Shown: positions 20,695 through 30,247 of the stretch, piece by piece
How positions within the stretch are numbered: position 1 is the stretch's first letter
Layout: the number at the start of each line of letters is the position of its first letter
Assembly (NCBI RefSeq): GCF_022601675.1
Contig: NZ_JAKVIL010000012.1
Location: 1-64,000, forward strand
Source: Ancylobacter gelatini
GTDB lineage: Bacteria; Pseudomonadota; Alphaproteobacteria; Rhizobiales; Xanthobacteraceae
Direction: 5' to 3'
Length of the DNA stretch: 64,000 nucleotides
The notes under the pieces: generated by a model
Told to the model about the DNA's origin: nothing
What the model saw: only the letters and a program-made list of their open reading frames with translations
The model's database searches: none
Made by a program: the position numbers and the translations under genes

Positions 20695-21603
20695 TCAGGA
20701 ATGCGCCTGCCGTGGCAGGATCGCGCCGCGATGGCGGATCACCCGCCCGGCCAGCTCATGGCCGGCCTCTGCCGCCGCCACCGGGCTCTGCCCGCCGAGC
20801 CGGGCGGCGAGATAGGCGGCGTTGAAGCTGTCGCCGGCCGCCGTGGTGTCGACCGGCTCGACCGGCGCGGGGATCGGCACGAAATGCGAGGAACCGCCGA
20901 CCGAGACCAGCGCGCCCTCCGGCCCGTTCTTCACCACCACTTCCGGCACGCCGAAGGTGGCGAGCCGTTCGGCGGTGGCGGCGGGCGAGCCGTCGCCCCA
21001 CAGCATGGCCTCGTCGTCGAAGGTCGGCAGCGCGATCGACGAGCGCTTCAGCGCCTGGGCATAGACCGCGCGGGCGCGGCCGACATCGCCCTTCCAGTTG
21101 CGCGGGCGGAAATTGCCGTCGAACACGATGCGCGCCCCGCGCTCGCGCGCGAATTCCAGCGTGGCGAACAGCCGGCCGAGCCCGGCATTGCTGTAGAGCG
21201 AGAGCGTGATGCCGGAGAAATAGATGGTGCCGGCCTCGATGACCGCTTCCGCGATGCCTTCCCACCCCGGCAGCTCGAACAGTTCGCGCGCGGGGGAAGT
21301 GTCGCGCCAATAGGTGAAGCTGCGCTCGCCGCGCGCATCGGTGTCGATCACATAAAGGCCGGGGCTGCGGCCCGCGACGTGCAGAATCTGCCCGGTGCCG
21401 ATGCCCTCGCCCTCGGCCGAGGCGCGGATCGCCTGCGAGAAGCGGTCATCGCCGAGCGCGGTGGCATAGGCGGTCTCGATGCCGGCCCGCGCGAGATAGA
21501 CCGCGGTGTTGAAGGTGTCGCCACCGATCGAGAGCCCGTAGCGCCCATCCGCGCCGCGGGAGAATTCGACCATGACCTCACCGATAGAGATGACCTTGGA
21601 CAT
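20695..21603 (-). CDS. PfkB-family sugar kinase, probable 2-keto-3-deoxygluconate kinase
   Basis: A 302-aa ribokinase-type kinase. It has GE(V)MVEFSRG and IGGDTFNTAVYLAR at the N-terminus, GNFRPRNW in the middle, and the PfkB signature DTTAAGDSFNAAYLA with the catalytic Asp. Pattern and length fit KDG kinase of the Entner-Doudoroff-linked uronate route; another ketose is possible. GGAGGG precedes the ATG at 21603. It follows the LprI-like gene in the same direction after 114 bp. Confidence 0.86.
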   Translation of the reverse strand: MSKVISIGEVMVEFSRGADGRYGLSIGGDTFNTAVYLARAGIETAYATALGDDRFSQAIRASAEGEGIGTGQILHVAGRSPGLYVIDTDARGERSFTYWRDTSPARELFELPGWEGIAEAVIEAGTIYFSGITLSLYSNAGLGRLFATLEFARERGARIVFDGNFRPRNWKGDVGRARAVYAQALKRSSIALPTFDDEAMLWGDGSPAATAERLATFGVPEVVVKNGPEGALVSVGGSSHFVPIPAPVEPVDTTAAGDSFNAAYLAARLGGQSPVAAAEAGHELAGRVIRHRGAILPRQAHS

Positions 21604-21717
21604 GCGCGTCCCTCCGTTTCGAACCGGCGCGCCTCGCACCCCGCGCGAGACTCGCCTCTTTCGCCGCTCGGGGCAAGGCGGGCGGTCCGGCCTGTGTACA
21701 GAGCCGCGCCGGGACGT

Positions 21718-22305
21718 TCAGGGTGAGAGTTCGATGAGGCGCGGCACACCGCCGGAAACCGGCGCCGTTTCGGCGGAATCGGCGGGCGATTCTGGCCGAT
21801 CGGCGCCCTCCGCCAGGGCGGCATCGGGATGGCTCTCCAGCCAGTCTGGCGGCGCCCGGTAGCGCTGCTCGATATCGGCGATACGGCCCTCGTTCAGCGA
21901 GATGACGCAGATCAGCCGCTGCTCCAGCGCGCCGATTCCGCTCACCCGGCCCCCGATCGTCTTCTCGGCGCCGCCCCCTTCATAGGGCGCGATGCTCTGG
22001 CACTCGAAGTCGCGCCAGTGCACGAAACGGCCGTGCGATTCCTCCAGCAGCGCGGTCCAGCGGTTGCGCTGCACCTGCTTGAGCTCAACCCGCGCCGCAA
22101 TCGCCGCCCGTGCGGCGTCGATCGCCCGCTCGAGCCGCCGTTCGCTGGCCTTCTGCGTGCTGCCAAGGCAGTCGAGATAGGCGCGCATCTGCGCCTTCAT
22201 GGTTTCGCACGCGCTGGTGCGCGCCACAGCCGGCAAGGACAGCCCGGCCAGCAGCGCGCAGGCGAGGACGGCACGGGTCGCACGGCATGGAACGTTTTCC
22301 GTCAT
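21718..22305 (-). CDS. Exported LprI-like (DUF1311) protein
   Basis: A protein of about 195 aa with a signal peptide (ACALLAGLSLPAVA) and an N-terminal segment like the LprI/DUF1311 lysozyme-inhibitor family: C-x3-MKAQMRAYLDCLG, a helical region with RW-LLEESHGRFVHWRDFEC, then GG and a further Cys. Function in this family is known only for a few members (lysozyme inhibition). The ATG at 22305 has GAGGGA upstream; an ATG at 22323 overlaps the aminotransferase stop as ATGA and may instead allow translational coupling. The C-terminal 35 residues are Ala/Pro/Asp-rich. Confidence 0.7.
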   Translation of the reverse strand: MTENVPCRATRAVLACALLAGLSLPAVARTSACETMKAQMRAYLDCLGSTQKASERRLERAIDAARAAIAARVELKQVQRNRWTALLEESHGRFVHWRDFECQSIAPYEGGGAEKTIGGRVSGIGALEQRLICVISLNEGRIADIEQRYRAPPDWLESHPDAALAEGADRPESPADSAETAPVSGGVPRLIELSP

Positions 22306-22319
22306 GCCGGTCCGATCCC

Positions 22320-23543
22320 TCATGCCGCGCGTGCGTGCGCAAGGAAATCCGCCATGCGCTCAAGCGCACGCGTGATGTTCTGCGCGGAATTGGCGTAGGA
22401 CAAACGGATGTAACCTTCGCCATGGACACCGAAATCCGGCCCGCCAATAGTGGCGACCCCCGCTTCGTCGAGCAGCGCGCTCGCGAGCTTCTTGGCCGAA
22501 TGCCATCCCGTGCCAGTGACGTTAGGGAAGGCGTAGAACGCGCCCTTCGGCATTGCGCAGGAAATGCCGGGCAGGGCGTTCAGCCCGTCCACCACCAGGG
22601 TCCGGCGCCGGTCGAATTCCGCGACCATCTCGCCCACACACTCCTGCGGACCGGTGAGCGCGGCGAGGGCGCCGAACTGGGCCGGCGCGTTCACGCAGGA
22701 CCAGGCATTCACCGCCAGCTTGCGCATCGGCTCGAACAGCCCGACCGGCCACAGCGACCAGCCGAGCCGCCAGCCGGTCATGGCATAGGTCTTGGACCAA
22801 CCATTGAGCAGGATCAACCGGTCGCGGATCTCCGGATAGGCCAGCAGCGTGGTGTGGGCTTCGCCGTCGAACAGGAACTGGTCGTAAATCTCATCCGAGA
22901 GGATGACGACATGCGGGTGCTTCGCCAATCCCGCCACCAGCGCGTCGATCTCGGCCTTGGGCGTCACGCCGCCGGTGGGGTTGGCGGGCGAGTTGAGGAT
23001 GATGAGCCGGGTGCGCGGAGTGATCAGCGCCAGCGTCTCCTCCGCCGAAAAGCCGAAGCCGTTCTCCTCGCGGATCGGCACCGGCACCGGCTTTGCGCCG
23101 GTGAACTCGATCATCGAGCGATAGATCGGGAAGCCGGGATCGGGATAGAGGATTTCCGCGCCCGGCTCGCCCAGCATCAAAATGGCCGAGAACATCGTGA
23201 CCTTGCCGCCGGGCACGATCACCACGCGGCCGGGATCGATTTCCTCGCCGAAACGGCGGTGCACGTCGGCCGCCACCGCCTCGCGCAGCGGCGCGATACC
23301 GGTGGACGGGGTGTAGCCGTGATGGCCGTCGCGCAGCGCCTTGATGGCGGCCTCGACGATGTGCGGCGGGGTCGGGAAATCCGGCTGGCCGATACCGAGA
23401 TTGACGATATCCCGCCCTTCGGCGGCGAGCGCGGTAGCGCGGGCCAGCACGGCGAAGGCGTTTTCCTCGCCGATACGGTTGAAGGCTTCCACGGGCTGGG
23501 GCCGGAAGCCGGCGGCCGGCGCGATCGTCGCAGTCTGGGTCAT
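22320..23543 (-). CDS. Class I/II PLP-dependent aminotransferase
   Basis: A 407-aa fold-type I aminotransferase. The PLP lysine is in NGWSKTYAMTGWRLGW; other contacts are NLGIGQPDFPTP, YTPSTGIAPLREA, NSPANPTGG and LSDEIYDQFL. It resembles aspartate aminotransferases of the Ib subgroup (AspC/AatA type) but substrate specificity cannot be fixed. The next gene downstream begins at or just after its stop, so the two are probably one transcript. Confidence 0.9.
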   Translation of the reverse strand: MTQTATIAPAAGFRPQPVEAFNRIGEENAFAVLARATALAAEGRDIVNLGIGQPDFPTPPHIVEAAIKALRDGHHGYTPSTGIAPLREAVAADVHRRFGEEIDPGRVVIVPGGKVTMFSAILMLGEPGAEILYPDPGFPIYRSMIEFTGAKPVPVPIREENGFGFSAEETLALITPRTRLIILNSPANPTGGVTPKAEIDALVAGLAKHPHVVILSDEIYDQFLFDGEAHTTLLAYPEIRDRLILLNGWSKTYAMTGWRLGWSLWPVGLFEPMRKLAVNAWSCVNAPAQFGALAALTGPQECVGEMVAEFDRRRTLVVDGLNALPGISCAMPKGAFYAFPNVTGTGWHSAKKLASALLDEAGVATIGGPDFGVHGEGYIRLSYANSAQNITRALERMADFLAHARAA

Positions 23544-23719
23544 GAGCGTCTCTTGGCGTTAGGCGGCGGTCCTGCGCGGGTCAGCCAATGGCCGGGCCTT
23601 GGGGGCCTCCGGTACTTTATTTGTCGGTTCCGCACCGTCGGTTTTGTACTATCTGTCACGCCGCCGGCCGATGCTGCAAGCGGCCGTGCCGGCGGCGGGC
23701 GCAACAAGCGAGTTCTCAA

Positions 23720-24904
23720 ATGACCGCAGTGTCAAGTTTCCTCCCTGTCGGCGCGCCGGTGGACGCGCACGCCGCCCCGCAACCCGCGCGCTCCACCGTG
23801 CTCGCCGGGCGCCATGTCGACATCGTGGCCCTCGACCCGAAGCGCCATGCACGCGATCTGTACGAGCTTTCCCATGGCGAGGATCGCGAGCGGCTCTGGG
23901 CCTATCTCGGCGCCGCGCCCTATCCCGATTTCGCGACGTTCCTGGCCGCCTATGAAGCGGCGGCTGGACGCGAGGACCCGCTGATGTTCGCGATACTCGA
24001 CCGCGCGACCGGCCGGGCGGTGGGGCATGCCACCTATATGCGGATAGACAGCGCCAACCGCGTGATCGAGGTCGGCAACATCCTGTACACGCCAGCGCTG
24101 ATGCGCACGCCGGGCGGCACCGAGGCCATGTATCTGATGGCCCGCCACGTCTTCGAGACGCTGGGCTATCGGCGTTATGAGTGGAAATGCAACGCGCTCA
24201 ACGCCCCCTCGCGCCGCGCGGCGGAGCGCTACGGCTTCACCTTCGAGGGCATCTTCCGGCACCATATGATCGTGAAGGGGCACAATCGCGACACCGCGTG
24301 GTTCTCGATGCTGGAAGAGGAATGGCCCCAGCGCGCGGTGGCGATGGAGGCGTGGCTGGCGCCGGAGAATTTCGACGCCGATGGCCGGCAGCTTGTCTCG
24401 CTCGCCGTGCTCAATGCCGACGCCATCGAGACGCCGACCCATAGCCTGCGCCGCGCCAGCCTTGCCGACCGACCGGCGGTGGAGAAGCTGCAGCGCGCCG
24501 CTTTCGCCCGGAACCGGGAGGTGCTGGGAACCGAGCCGATCCCGCTGCAATGGGAGTACGGGCAGGTGTTCCGCACGCGCGAGGTGTGGGTGCTCGACGA
24601 TGCCGAGGCCGGCGGGGCGTCGGGGGCGCTGGCGGGCGTGCTCATCCTCCAGCCGCGCGCCGACGATCTCTATATCGATAATATCGGCGTCGCCCCGGCC
24701 GCGCAGGGCCGGGGTCTCGGCAATGTCCTGCTCGACGCCGCGGAAACACGCGCCCGCGCACTGGGGAGCCGGCAGATGCGGCTGATCACCGGCGAGAAGC
24801 TGGTGGACAATGTGGACTGGTACCGGCGCAAGGGGTTCGCCATCGAGCGGGTGGAGCAGCTGGCGGACCGGCGCGTGGTGCACATGCTGAAGCTGTGCGG
24901 TTGA
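23720..24904 (+). CDS. Tandem GNAT acetyltransferase (two domains)
   Basis: A 394-aa protein with two acetyltransferase domains. Residues about 30-215 form a RimJ/RimL-type GNAT (GHATYMRIDSANRVIEVGNI, YEWKCNALNAPSRRAAERYGF). Residues about 245-390 form a second, smaller GNAT with an acetyl-CoA loop (IDNIGVAPAAQGRGLGNVLLD). The acceptors are unknown: the first domain type often modifies protein N-termini or amino acids, the second small molecules. The start at 23720 gives MTAVSSFLP; the longer frame upstream lacks a ribosome-binding site. Confidence 0.85.
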   Translation: MTAVSSFLPVGAPVDAHAAPQPARSTVLAGRHVDIVALDPKRHARDLYELSHGEDRERLWAYLGAAPYPDFATFLAAYEAAAGREDPLMFAILDRATGRAVGHATYMRIDSANRVIEVGNILYTPALMRTPGGTEAMYLMARHVFETLGYRRYEWKCNALNAPSRRAAERYGFTFEGIFRHHMIVKGHNRDTAWFSMLEEEWPQRAVAMEAWLAPENFDADGRQLVSLAVLNADAIETPTHSLRRASLADRPAVEKLQRAAFARNREVLGTEPIPLQWEYGQVFRTREVWVLDDAEAGGASGALAGVLILQPRADDLYIDNIGVAPAAQGRGLGNVLLDAAETRARALGSRQMRLITGEKLVDNVDWYRRKGFAIERVEQLADRRVVHMLKLCG

Positions 24905-24996
24905 CGATGCGCAGCGCGCTAAGCCCTTCGCTTTCTTGCACCACGCCGCGAAAGGCTTACATTCGAGCTAACCCTTCTGTTCTGGACTTTTAAACG

Positions 24997-25821
24997 ATGA
25001 CTTATGTGGAAGCGGCGGGTGCCCCGCTGCGCAAGACCGGCCAGATCAAGCTGCACGGGCCGGAAGGCTTCGCGGGCATGCGCCGCGCCGGCCGCCTGGC
25101 CGCCGAGGCGCTGGATCTGGTGCACGAGATGGTGGCGCCCGGCGTCACCACCGGCGCGATCGACGACCTCGTGTTCGAATACGCCATGGACAATGGCGCG
25201 CAGCCGGCGACGCTGATGTATCGCGGCTACCGGCATTCGACCTGCACCTCGATCAATCACGTGGTCTGCCATGGCATTCCCAACGACAAGCCGCTGCGCG
25301 AGGGCGACATCGTGAATGTCGACGTCACGCTGATCGTCGATGGCTGGTATGGCGATTCCAGCCGCATGTACCCGGTCGGCGCCATTCCGCGCCGCGCGGA
25401 GCGCCTGCTCGACGTCACCTACGAATCGCTGATTCGCGGGATCGACGTAATCCGTCCCGGTGCGCATGTCGGCGATATCGGCGCGGCGATTCAGGAATTC
25501 GTCGAGCCGCTTCACATGAGCGTGGTGCGCGATTTCTGCGGCCATGGCGTCGGCCAGCTGTTCCACGATGAGCCGAACATCGTGCATGTCGGGCGGCGGG
25601 GCGAGGGGCCGGAGCTGCTGCCGGGCATGATCTTCACCGTGGAGCCGATGATCAATCTCGGCCGTCCGCATGTGAAGGTGCTCTCCGACGGCTGGACAGC
25701 GGTGACGCGCGACCGTTCGCTCTCCGCGCAGTTCGAGCATTCGGTGGGCGTGACCGAGACCGGCGTCGAAATCTTCACCTTGTCGCCCAAGGGTTATCAC
25801 CGGCCGGTCTTCGCCGCCTGA
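24997..25821 (+). CDS. map: Methionine aminopeptidase, type I
   Basis: A 274-aa cytoplasmic enzyme that removes initiator methionine. Metal ligands are visible in order: D in VNVDVTLIVDGWYGDSSRMY (two Asp), H in CGHGVGQLFHDEP, E in FTVEPMINLG, and E in FEHSVGVTETG. The substrate loop STCTSINHVVCHGIP is typical. A short N-terminal stretch precedes the catalytic fold. radC follows 18 bp downstream in the same direction. Confidence 0.97.
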   Translation: MTYVEAAGAPLRKTGQIKLHGPEGFAGMRRAGRLAAEALDLVHEMVAPGVTTGAIDDLVFEYAMDNGAQPATLMYRGYRHSTCTSINHVVCHGIPNDKPLREGDIVNVDVTLIVDGWYGDSSRMYPVGAIPRRAERLLDVTYESLIRGIDVIRPGAHVGDIGAAIQEFVEPLHMSVVRDFCGHGVGQLFHDEPNIVHVGRRGEGPELLPGMIFTVEPMINLGRPHVKVLSDGWTAVTRDRSLSAQFEHSVGVTETGVEIFTLSPKGYHRPVFAA

Positions 25822-25839
25822 CGCGCCCGAGGAGCCGGC

Positions 25840-26625
25840 ATGACTCGCAAGACCGGGCAGGGCGGAACGGCCGGGCAGGACGCGGCCGCGGGTGGCGACA
25901 CCATTCCGCTGCCGAACGAAGCTGCCGACATGCGGCAGGGGATGGCTGAACCGGCGCCGCATTTCATGGGCCATCGCGAGAGGCTGCGCGAGCGCTTCCG
26001 CAATGCCGGTGGCGAAGCCTTGCCGGATTACGAGCTGCTGGAGCTGGTGCTGTTCCGCGCGGTGCCGCGCGCGGATGTGAAGCCGCTCGCCAAAGGGCTC
26101 ATCGAGCGCTTCGGCTCCTTCGCCGAGGTCGTCGCCGCGCCTCCCAGGCGTCTGGTCGAGGTCAAGGGTGTGGGCGAGGCCATCGTCACCGAACTCAAGC
26201 TGATCGGTGCGGCGGTGGAGCGCGTCACGCGTGGCAAGGTGCGGGCCCGCCCGGTGCTCTCGTCATGGAGCGCGGTGCTGGCGCATTGCCGGGCGGCGAT
26301 GGCCTTCGTGGACCACGAGCAGTTTCGCGTGCTGTTCCTCGACAAGCGCAACCAGCTGATCCTCGACGAGGTGCAGCAGCGCGGCACCGTGGACCATACT
26401 CCGGTCTATCCGCGCGAAGTGGTGAAGCGCGCGCTCGAAGTCTCCGCCAGCGCGATCATTCTGGTCCACAACCACCCGAGCGGTGACCCGACGCCCTCAC
26501 ATGCCGACATCCAGATGACCAAGATCATCATCGATGTCGCCAAGCCGCTGGGCATTGAGGTTCACGACCACATCATCGTCGGCAAGGAAGGCCATGCCAG
26601 CCTCAAGGGGCTGCGGCTGATCTGA
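25840..26625 (+). CDS. radC: RadC-family JAB-domain protein
   Basis: A 261-aa protein with an N-terminal UPF0758 helix-hairpin-helix part ([42 protein letters not shown]) and a C-terminal JAB/MPN metalloprotease-like domain with [14 protein letters not shown]. RadC is widespread; a direct DNA-repair role was withdrawn and its function remains uncertain. CGAGGAG precedes the ATG. It is 18 bp downstream of map and convergent with the AprI/Inh-like gene. Confidence 0.94.
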   Translation: MTRKTGQGGTAGQDAAAGGDTIPLPNEAADMRQGMAEPAPHFMGHRERLRERFRNAGGEALPDYELLELVLFRAVPRADVKPLAKGLIERFGSFAEVVAAPPRRLVEVKGVGEAIVTELKLIGAAVERVTRGKVRARPVLSSWSAVLAHCRAAMAFVDHEQFRVLFLDKRNQLILDEVQQRGTVDHTPVYPREVVKRALEVSASAIILVHNHPSGDPTPSHADIQMTKIIIDVAKPLGIEVHDHIIVGKEGHASLKGLRLI

Positions 26626-26636
26626 CGCGGTATCCG

Positions 26637-27392
26637 TCAGCGCACGCGTGACAGGAACAGCGGGCGGTTGTCCTCGGGCACCTTGGTGAAGCCGCCTTCC
26701 TCGTTGCTGGCGAAGCGCAGGGCAACGCCGGCGGCTGATTCCAGCACCAGATCGCCGCGCTCGATACGCCAGCGGTCCGGCATGAAGCGGCCGAACAGCA
26801 GGCGGCAACCTCCATCGGGATCGAGCCGGTAGGCTCCCTGCCGCACCGTGGCGTCGGATAGCCGGATCCGGCAGACCGGCCGCCCATAGGCGCGCGCCAC
26901 ATCCCACAGGCCGAACATGTCGTCCGGCCGCGCCTGCTCGACCGGATCGGCGAGCCGCGGATTGACGAGGAAATACACGCCGTCGCGCTCGCGCAGCGCT
27001 TCCCAGGTGCCACCTACGCCTTCGGTGAACTCCGCCACCAGCGAGCCGCGGGCATCATGGAGCCGGATCGCATTGCCCGGCCCCATGCTCCAGCCGGCAA
27101 TATCGGCGCTGAAGGCGATCATCTGCGCGCAGGCGGCGCGATCGAGTGTCGCCTCGTGAATATTGGCCTCGCGGAAATTCGCCGCGTCCGTGTCCCGCGC
27201 GCGCAGATCGCGCGGAGACAGCATAATCGGGCAGGCCCGCATGCCGTCGGCGCTGGCGAGCTGGTAGTCGCCGACCAGATGGGCGTCATCGGTCGCGGAT
27301 GGTTGCGACTGAGCGCTCGCCTGCGGCATGGCAGCGAGCGCCAGCAGGCCCGCAAGGAGCAGCTTCATAGCCGGAAGGACAATTCCGCGCAT
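26637..27392 (-). CDS. Exported AprI/Inh-like protease-inhibitor-fold protein with two repeats
   Basis: A 251-aa protein with a signal peptide (MKLLLAGLLALAAMPQASAQ). Two similar modules follow. The first has GDYQLA-x8-CPIMLS and AGWSMG-x4-IRLHDARG. The second has GLWDVA-x7-CRIRLS, GGC, and DRWRIERGDLVLESAAG ending in GGF. This is the pattern of the AprI/Inh (peptidase inhibitor I38) beta-barrel. No metalloprotease or secretion genes are nearby, so inhibition is not established. An in-frame ATG at 27368 is an alternative start; neither has a clear ribosome-binding site. Confidence 0.7.
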   Translation of the reverse strand: MRGIVLPAMKLLLAGLLALAAMPQASAQSQPSATDDAHLVGDYQLASADGMRACPIMLSPRDLRARDTDAANFREANIHEATLDRAACAQMIAFSADIAGWSMGPGNAIRLHDARGSLVAEFTEGVGGTWEALRERDGVYFLVNPRLADPVEQARPDDMFGLWDVARAYGRPVCRIRLSDATVRQGAYRLDPDGGCRLLFGRFMPDRWRIERGDLVLESAAGVALRFASNEEGGFTKVPEDNRPLFLSRVR

Positions 27393-27470
27393 GAATGTGC
27401 GGCACTTTCACCGTGGAAGATGTTTCCACAGGCTAGCACCGCCCCGATGCGAGGTCACGCCCTACCCGGT

Positions 27471-28460
27471 TCAGGTCGCGGAGCGCGGCGTTTCGGGCAC
27501 CGGTGTCAGTGGTGGCTTGCCGGCCTTCCAGGCGAGGAGGTTGTCGACCACGAGCTGGCCCATGGCGTTGCGCGTCACATGGGTCGCGGAGGCGATGTGC
27601 GGCAGCAGCACCACATTGTCCATGGCGCGCAGCGCCTCCGGCACGTTGGGCTCGTCGGCGAACACGTCGAGCCCGGCGCTCGCGATGGTGCCGTCCTGCA
27701 GCGCCTTGATCAGCGCCGGTTCGTCCACCACCGAGCCGCGTGCGACATTGATCAGCACGCCGTTCGGGCCGAGCGCCGCCAGCACCTGCGCATCGATCAT
27801 GTTCTGCGTCGCCGGCCCGCCGGGCACAATGACGATCAGGGCGTCGACATCGCGCGCCATGGCGATCAGCTCGGGATAATGGGCATAGGCAAGGCCGGGC
27901 ACCGGGCGGCGGCTGTGATAGGCGATCGGGCGGCCGAAGCCTTCAAGCCGCTTGGCAATGGTCTGGCCGATGCGGCCCATGCCGACAATACCGATGGTGC
28001 GGTCGCGCAGCGTCGCGGAGAACGGGAAACTGCCCTTCGGCCATTTGCCCTCGCGTATGAAGCGGTCGGCCTGCGGCACGCGGCGCAGCGTAGCGAGCAG
28101 CAGCGCGACCGAGAGGTCGGCCACCTCGTCGTCGAGCACGCCGGGCGTGTTGGTGATGATGACGCCGCGCGCGGCGGCATCCGCCACGTCGACCGCATCA
28201 TAGCCGACACCAAAATTGGCCACGATCTCCAGCGCCGGCAGCTTCGCCATCAGCGCGCCGGTGACGCGGGTCTTGCCGCCGCTCGTGGAGTTGACGCCGG
28301 TGGCGACCGCGCGGATGCGCGGGCCGAGCTGCGCGAGCAGGCTGTCGGCATCGGGGGCGTCGAGGCGGTGCACGGTGAAATGCTCGGCGAGCTGCGCCTC
28401 GATCATTGGCATCATCGGGCCGGTCTGCAGCAGGTCGGGGCGGTTCTCGGCATCACTCAT
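27471..28460 (-). CDS. D-isomer 2-hydroxyacid dehydrogenase (glyoxylate/hydroxypyruvate reductase-like)
   Basis: A 329-aa NAD(P)-dependent dehydrogenase. The Rossmann motif is GIVGMGRIGQTIAKRL; the catalytic residues are R in NVARGSVVDE, E in DVFADEPNVP and H in LLPHIAS. The dinucleotide-specificity region reads YHSRRPV; the SRR suggests NADPH preference. The family member most similar in pattern is GhrB/GRHPR, reducing glyoxylate or hydroxypyruvate, which would fit the gcl/hyi chemistry although it lies 25 kb away. GAGGGAA precedes the ATG. Confidence 0.88.
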   Translation of the reverse strand: MSDAENRPDLLQTGPMMPMIEAQLAEHFTVHRLDAPDADSLLAQLGPRIRAVATGVNSTSGGKTRVTGALMAKLPALEIVANFGVGYDAVDVADAAARGVIITNTPGVLDDEVADLSVALLLATLRRVPQADRFIREGKWPKGSFPFSATLRDRTIGIVGMGRIGQTIAKRLEGFGRPIAYHSRRPVPGLAYAHYPELIAMARDVDALIVIVPGGPATQNMIDAQVLAALGPNGVLINVARGSVVDEPALIKALQDGTIASAGLDVFADEPNVPEALRAMDNVVLLPHIASATHVTRNAMGQLVVDNLLAWKAGKPPLTPVPETPRSAT

Positions 28461-28567
28461 CGGCGTTATTCCCTCTGGTACGGGCGGCTTTCCGGTCAGG
28501 CGCGGGAAGCCGCTTGCGCGGCTATTCGTCACCAAAGCCGGGACGGTTTCAAGCACCCGGAGGTGGC

Positions 28568-29476
28568 TCACTCGCCGAGATTGGCTTCCAGCGACTGGGT
28601 GGCGTGTCGCACATGCTCGCGCCACAGCAGGTACAGCCCCGAGCAGATGACGATGCCGGCACCGATCAGCGTGGGCGTGTCGGGCGTCTGGTGGAAAATC
28701 AGCCAACCCGACAGCATCATCCAGATCATCTGTGTGTAGAGGAAGGGCGAGAGCACGGCCGCCGGAGCGCGGCGGTGAGCCATGACCACCAGCAGATGGC
28801 CGAGCCCGCCGAAGATGCCCAGCAGCGACATGCCGCCGATGACGAACGCCTCGTCCGGCACCGACCAGAACCAGGGAAGCGGCACGGTGAGCACTGCGGT
28901 GCCGACGAAGGAGGTGTAGAACATCGTGGTCGCGGTGGAATCGGTCGCCGCCAGCATGCGCGTCGAGATGTTGTAGAACGCATAGCACAGCGCCCCGCCG
29001 AGCGAGGCCAGCACCGCCGGGTGCAGGCCCTGCGTGCTCGGCTGCACGATGATCAATATGCCGGCAAAGCCGACCATGATCGCGAGCCAGCGATGCACCC
29101 CGATCCACTCGCCCAGCAACGGGCCGGCGAAGAGTGCGACCAGGAACGGCGTCGAGAAGGTGATCGACATGGTCTGGTCGAGCTGCAGATACTGCAGCGC
29201 GAAGAAGTTGCCGAGCGTCGTGCCCACCAGCAGCAGCGAGCGCGTAACCTGAAGCCCGAGCCGCCGCGTGCGCCAGAAGCCCGGTGTCGACCACGGATTC
29301 AGCACCAGGAAGGACAGCACGAACTGCCCGGCATAGCGCGCCCAGGCGATCTCCAGCGGATGCACCGTGTTGTTCAGCCACTTCACCGTGGTGTCGAGCA
29401 TGGTGAACAGCACGAAGGCCACGCAGATCAGCCCGATGCCTGTCAGCCGCGTCCGGGAATCGTTCGAATCGGGCAT
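28568..29476 (-). CDS. EamA/DMT-family inner-membrane transporter
   Basis: A protein of about 302 aa with ten predicted membrane segments arranged as two EamA repeats (first ending near LLGEWIGVHRW, second near WLIFHQTPDTPTLIGAGIVI). The family exports or imports small metabolites; the substrate is unknown. Start choice is uncertain: ATG at 29476 is preferred, with a TTG at 29512 as alternative; neither has a strong ribosome-binding site. It lies upstream of the 2-hydroxyacid dehydrogenase in the same direction, 107 bp away. Confidence 0.84.
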   Translation of the reverse strand: MPDSNDSRTRLTGIGLICVAFVLFTMLDTTVKWLNNTVHPLEIAWARYAGQFVLSFLVLNPWSTPGFWRTRRLGLQVTRSLLLVGTTLGNFFALQYLQLDQTMSITFSTPFLVALFAGPLLGEWIGVHRWLAIMVGFAGILIIVQPSTQGLHPAVLASLGGALCYAFYNISTRMLAATDSTATTMFYTSFVGTAVLTVPLPWFWSVPDEAFVIGGMSLLGIFGGLGHLLVVMAHRRAPAAVLSPFLYTQMIWMMLSGWLIFHQTPDTPTLIGAGIVICSGLYLLWREHVRHATQSLEANLGE

Positions 29477-29735
29477 GCGACCCGGCGAGGCGCCGGAAGA
29501 GGCGGGCTTCAAGGCGCTACTCGTCGGCTCGAGGGCAGGCGTGGGACATTCGGCGTCAGGCGCGCTGGCGAGATCCGTCGCCAGCAGTCCTCATGGAGGA
29601 TTAGGCGCGCCGCGCCGGCTCCACAAGCGCGTGGAATGGGAAATCAGGATGAGAAGCAGATTTTATCGATCGAGTGTTTCCATCCGATCACGCGATGGAT
29701 GCCGGGGCGGCGTGCCGGGGCGGTTGGCCCGCGCC

Positions 29736-30224
29736 TCAGCTCCCGTCTTCCGGGCCGTCCGGCTCGTCATCGGGTTCGGAATCGGCTGCGCCGAGCTGGA
29801 TCGAGAGGTTCTTCTCCAGCCGGCGCAGTAATTTACGCAGGCGCTTGCGATCCTTGCCGTCCAGTCCCGCGATCATCTGGTCTTCCAGCGAATCGCGGAT
29901 GGCGTCGATCGCCCCGGCGCGTGAGCGGCCTTCCTCGGTGAGATGCACCCGCACCAGCCGGGCGTCGCCGTCCGAGGCGCGGCGCTCCAGCAGCCCCTGC
30001 GCGGAGAGCCGGCCCACGGTCTTGGAGGCGGTGGGCGGGCGTACCCTGAGCGCATCGGCAAGCTCGGTCATGGTGCGGCCGTCGGCTTCCACCAGCAGCT
30101 TGAGCACCGTCTCCTGACCGGGAAACAGGCCGATCTCCGTCAGACGCCGCGCTGCCAGCGCACGCTGGAGCCTGGCCGCATGGTGCAGCCGGTTGCCTAT
30201 GCTCTTTTCGAAGCCGTCCTTCAT
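29736..30224 (-). CDS. MarR-family transcriptional regulator
   Basis: A 162-aa winged-helix regulator (LFPGQETVLKLLVEADGRTMTELADALRV, PPTASKTVGRLSAQGLLERR, then the wing SDGDARLVRVHLTEEGR). The C-terminal tail is acidic (DSEPDDEPDGPED). The start at 30224 has GGAG upstream. An 18-bp palindrome sits 24 bp before the ATG and is the likely autoregulatory operator. It follows the catabolic operon in the same direction after 116 bp but has its own promoter region, so control of that operon is only possible, not shown. Confidence 0.88.
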   Translation of the reverse strand: MKDGFEKSIGNRLHHAARLQRALAARRLTEIGLFPGQETVLKLLVEADGRTMTELADALRVRPPTASKTVGRLSAQGLLERRASDGDARLVRVHLTEEGRSRAGAIDAIRDSLEDQMIAGLDGKDRKRLRKLLRRLEKNLSIQLGAADSEPDDEPDGPEDGS

Positions 30225-30247
30225 GGGGGACTCCGTACGACGCGCGA

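Noticed and set aside
29461-29475. TTCGAATC resembling a tRNA T-arm
   Set aside because: No acceptor, D or anticodon arms can be folded around it; it lies at the start of the EamA gene.
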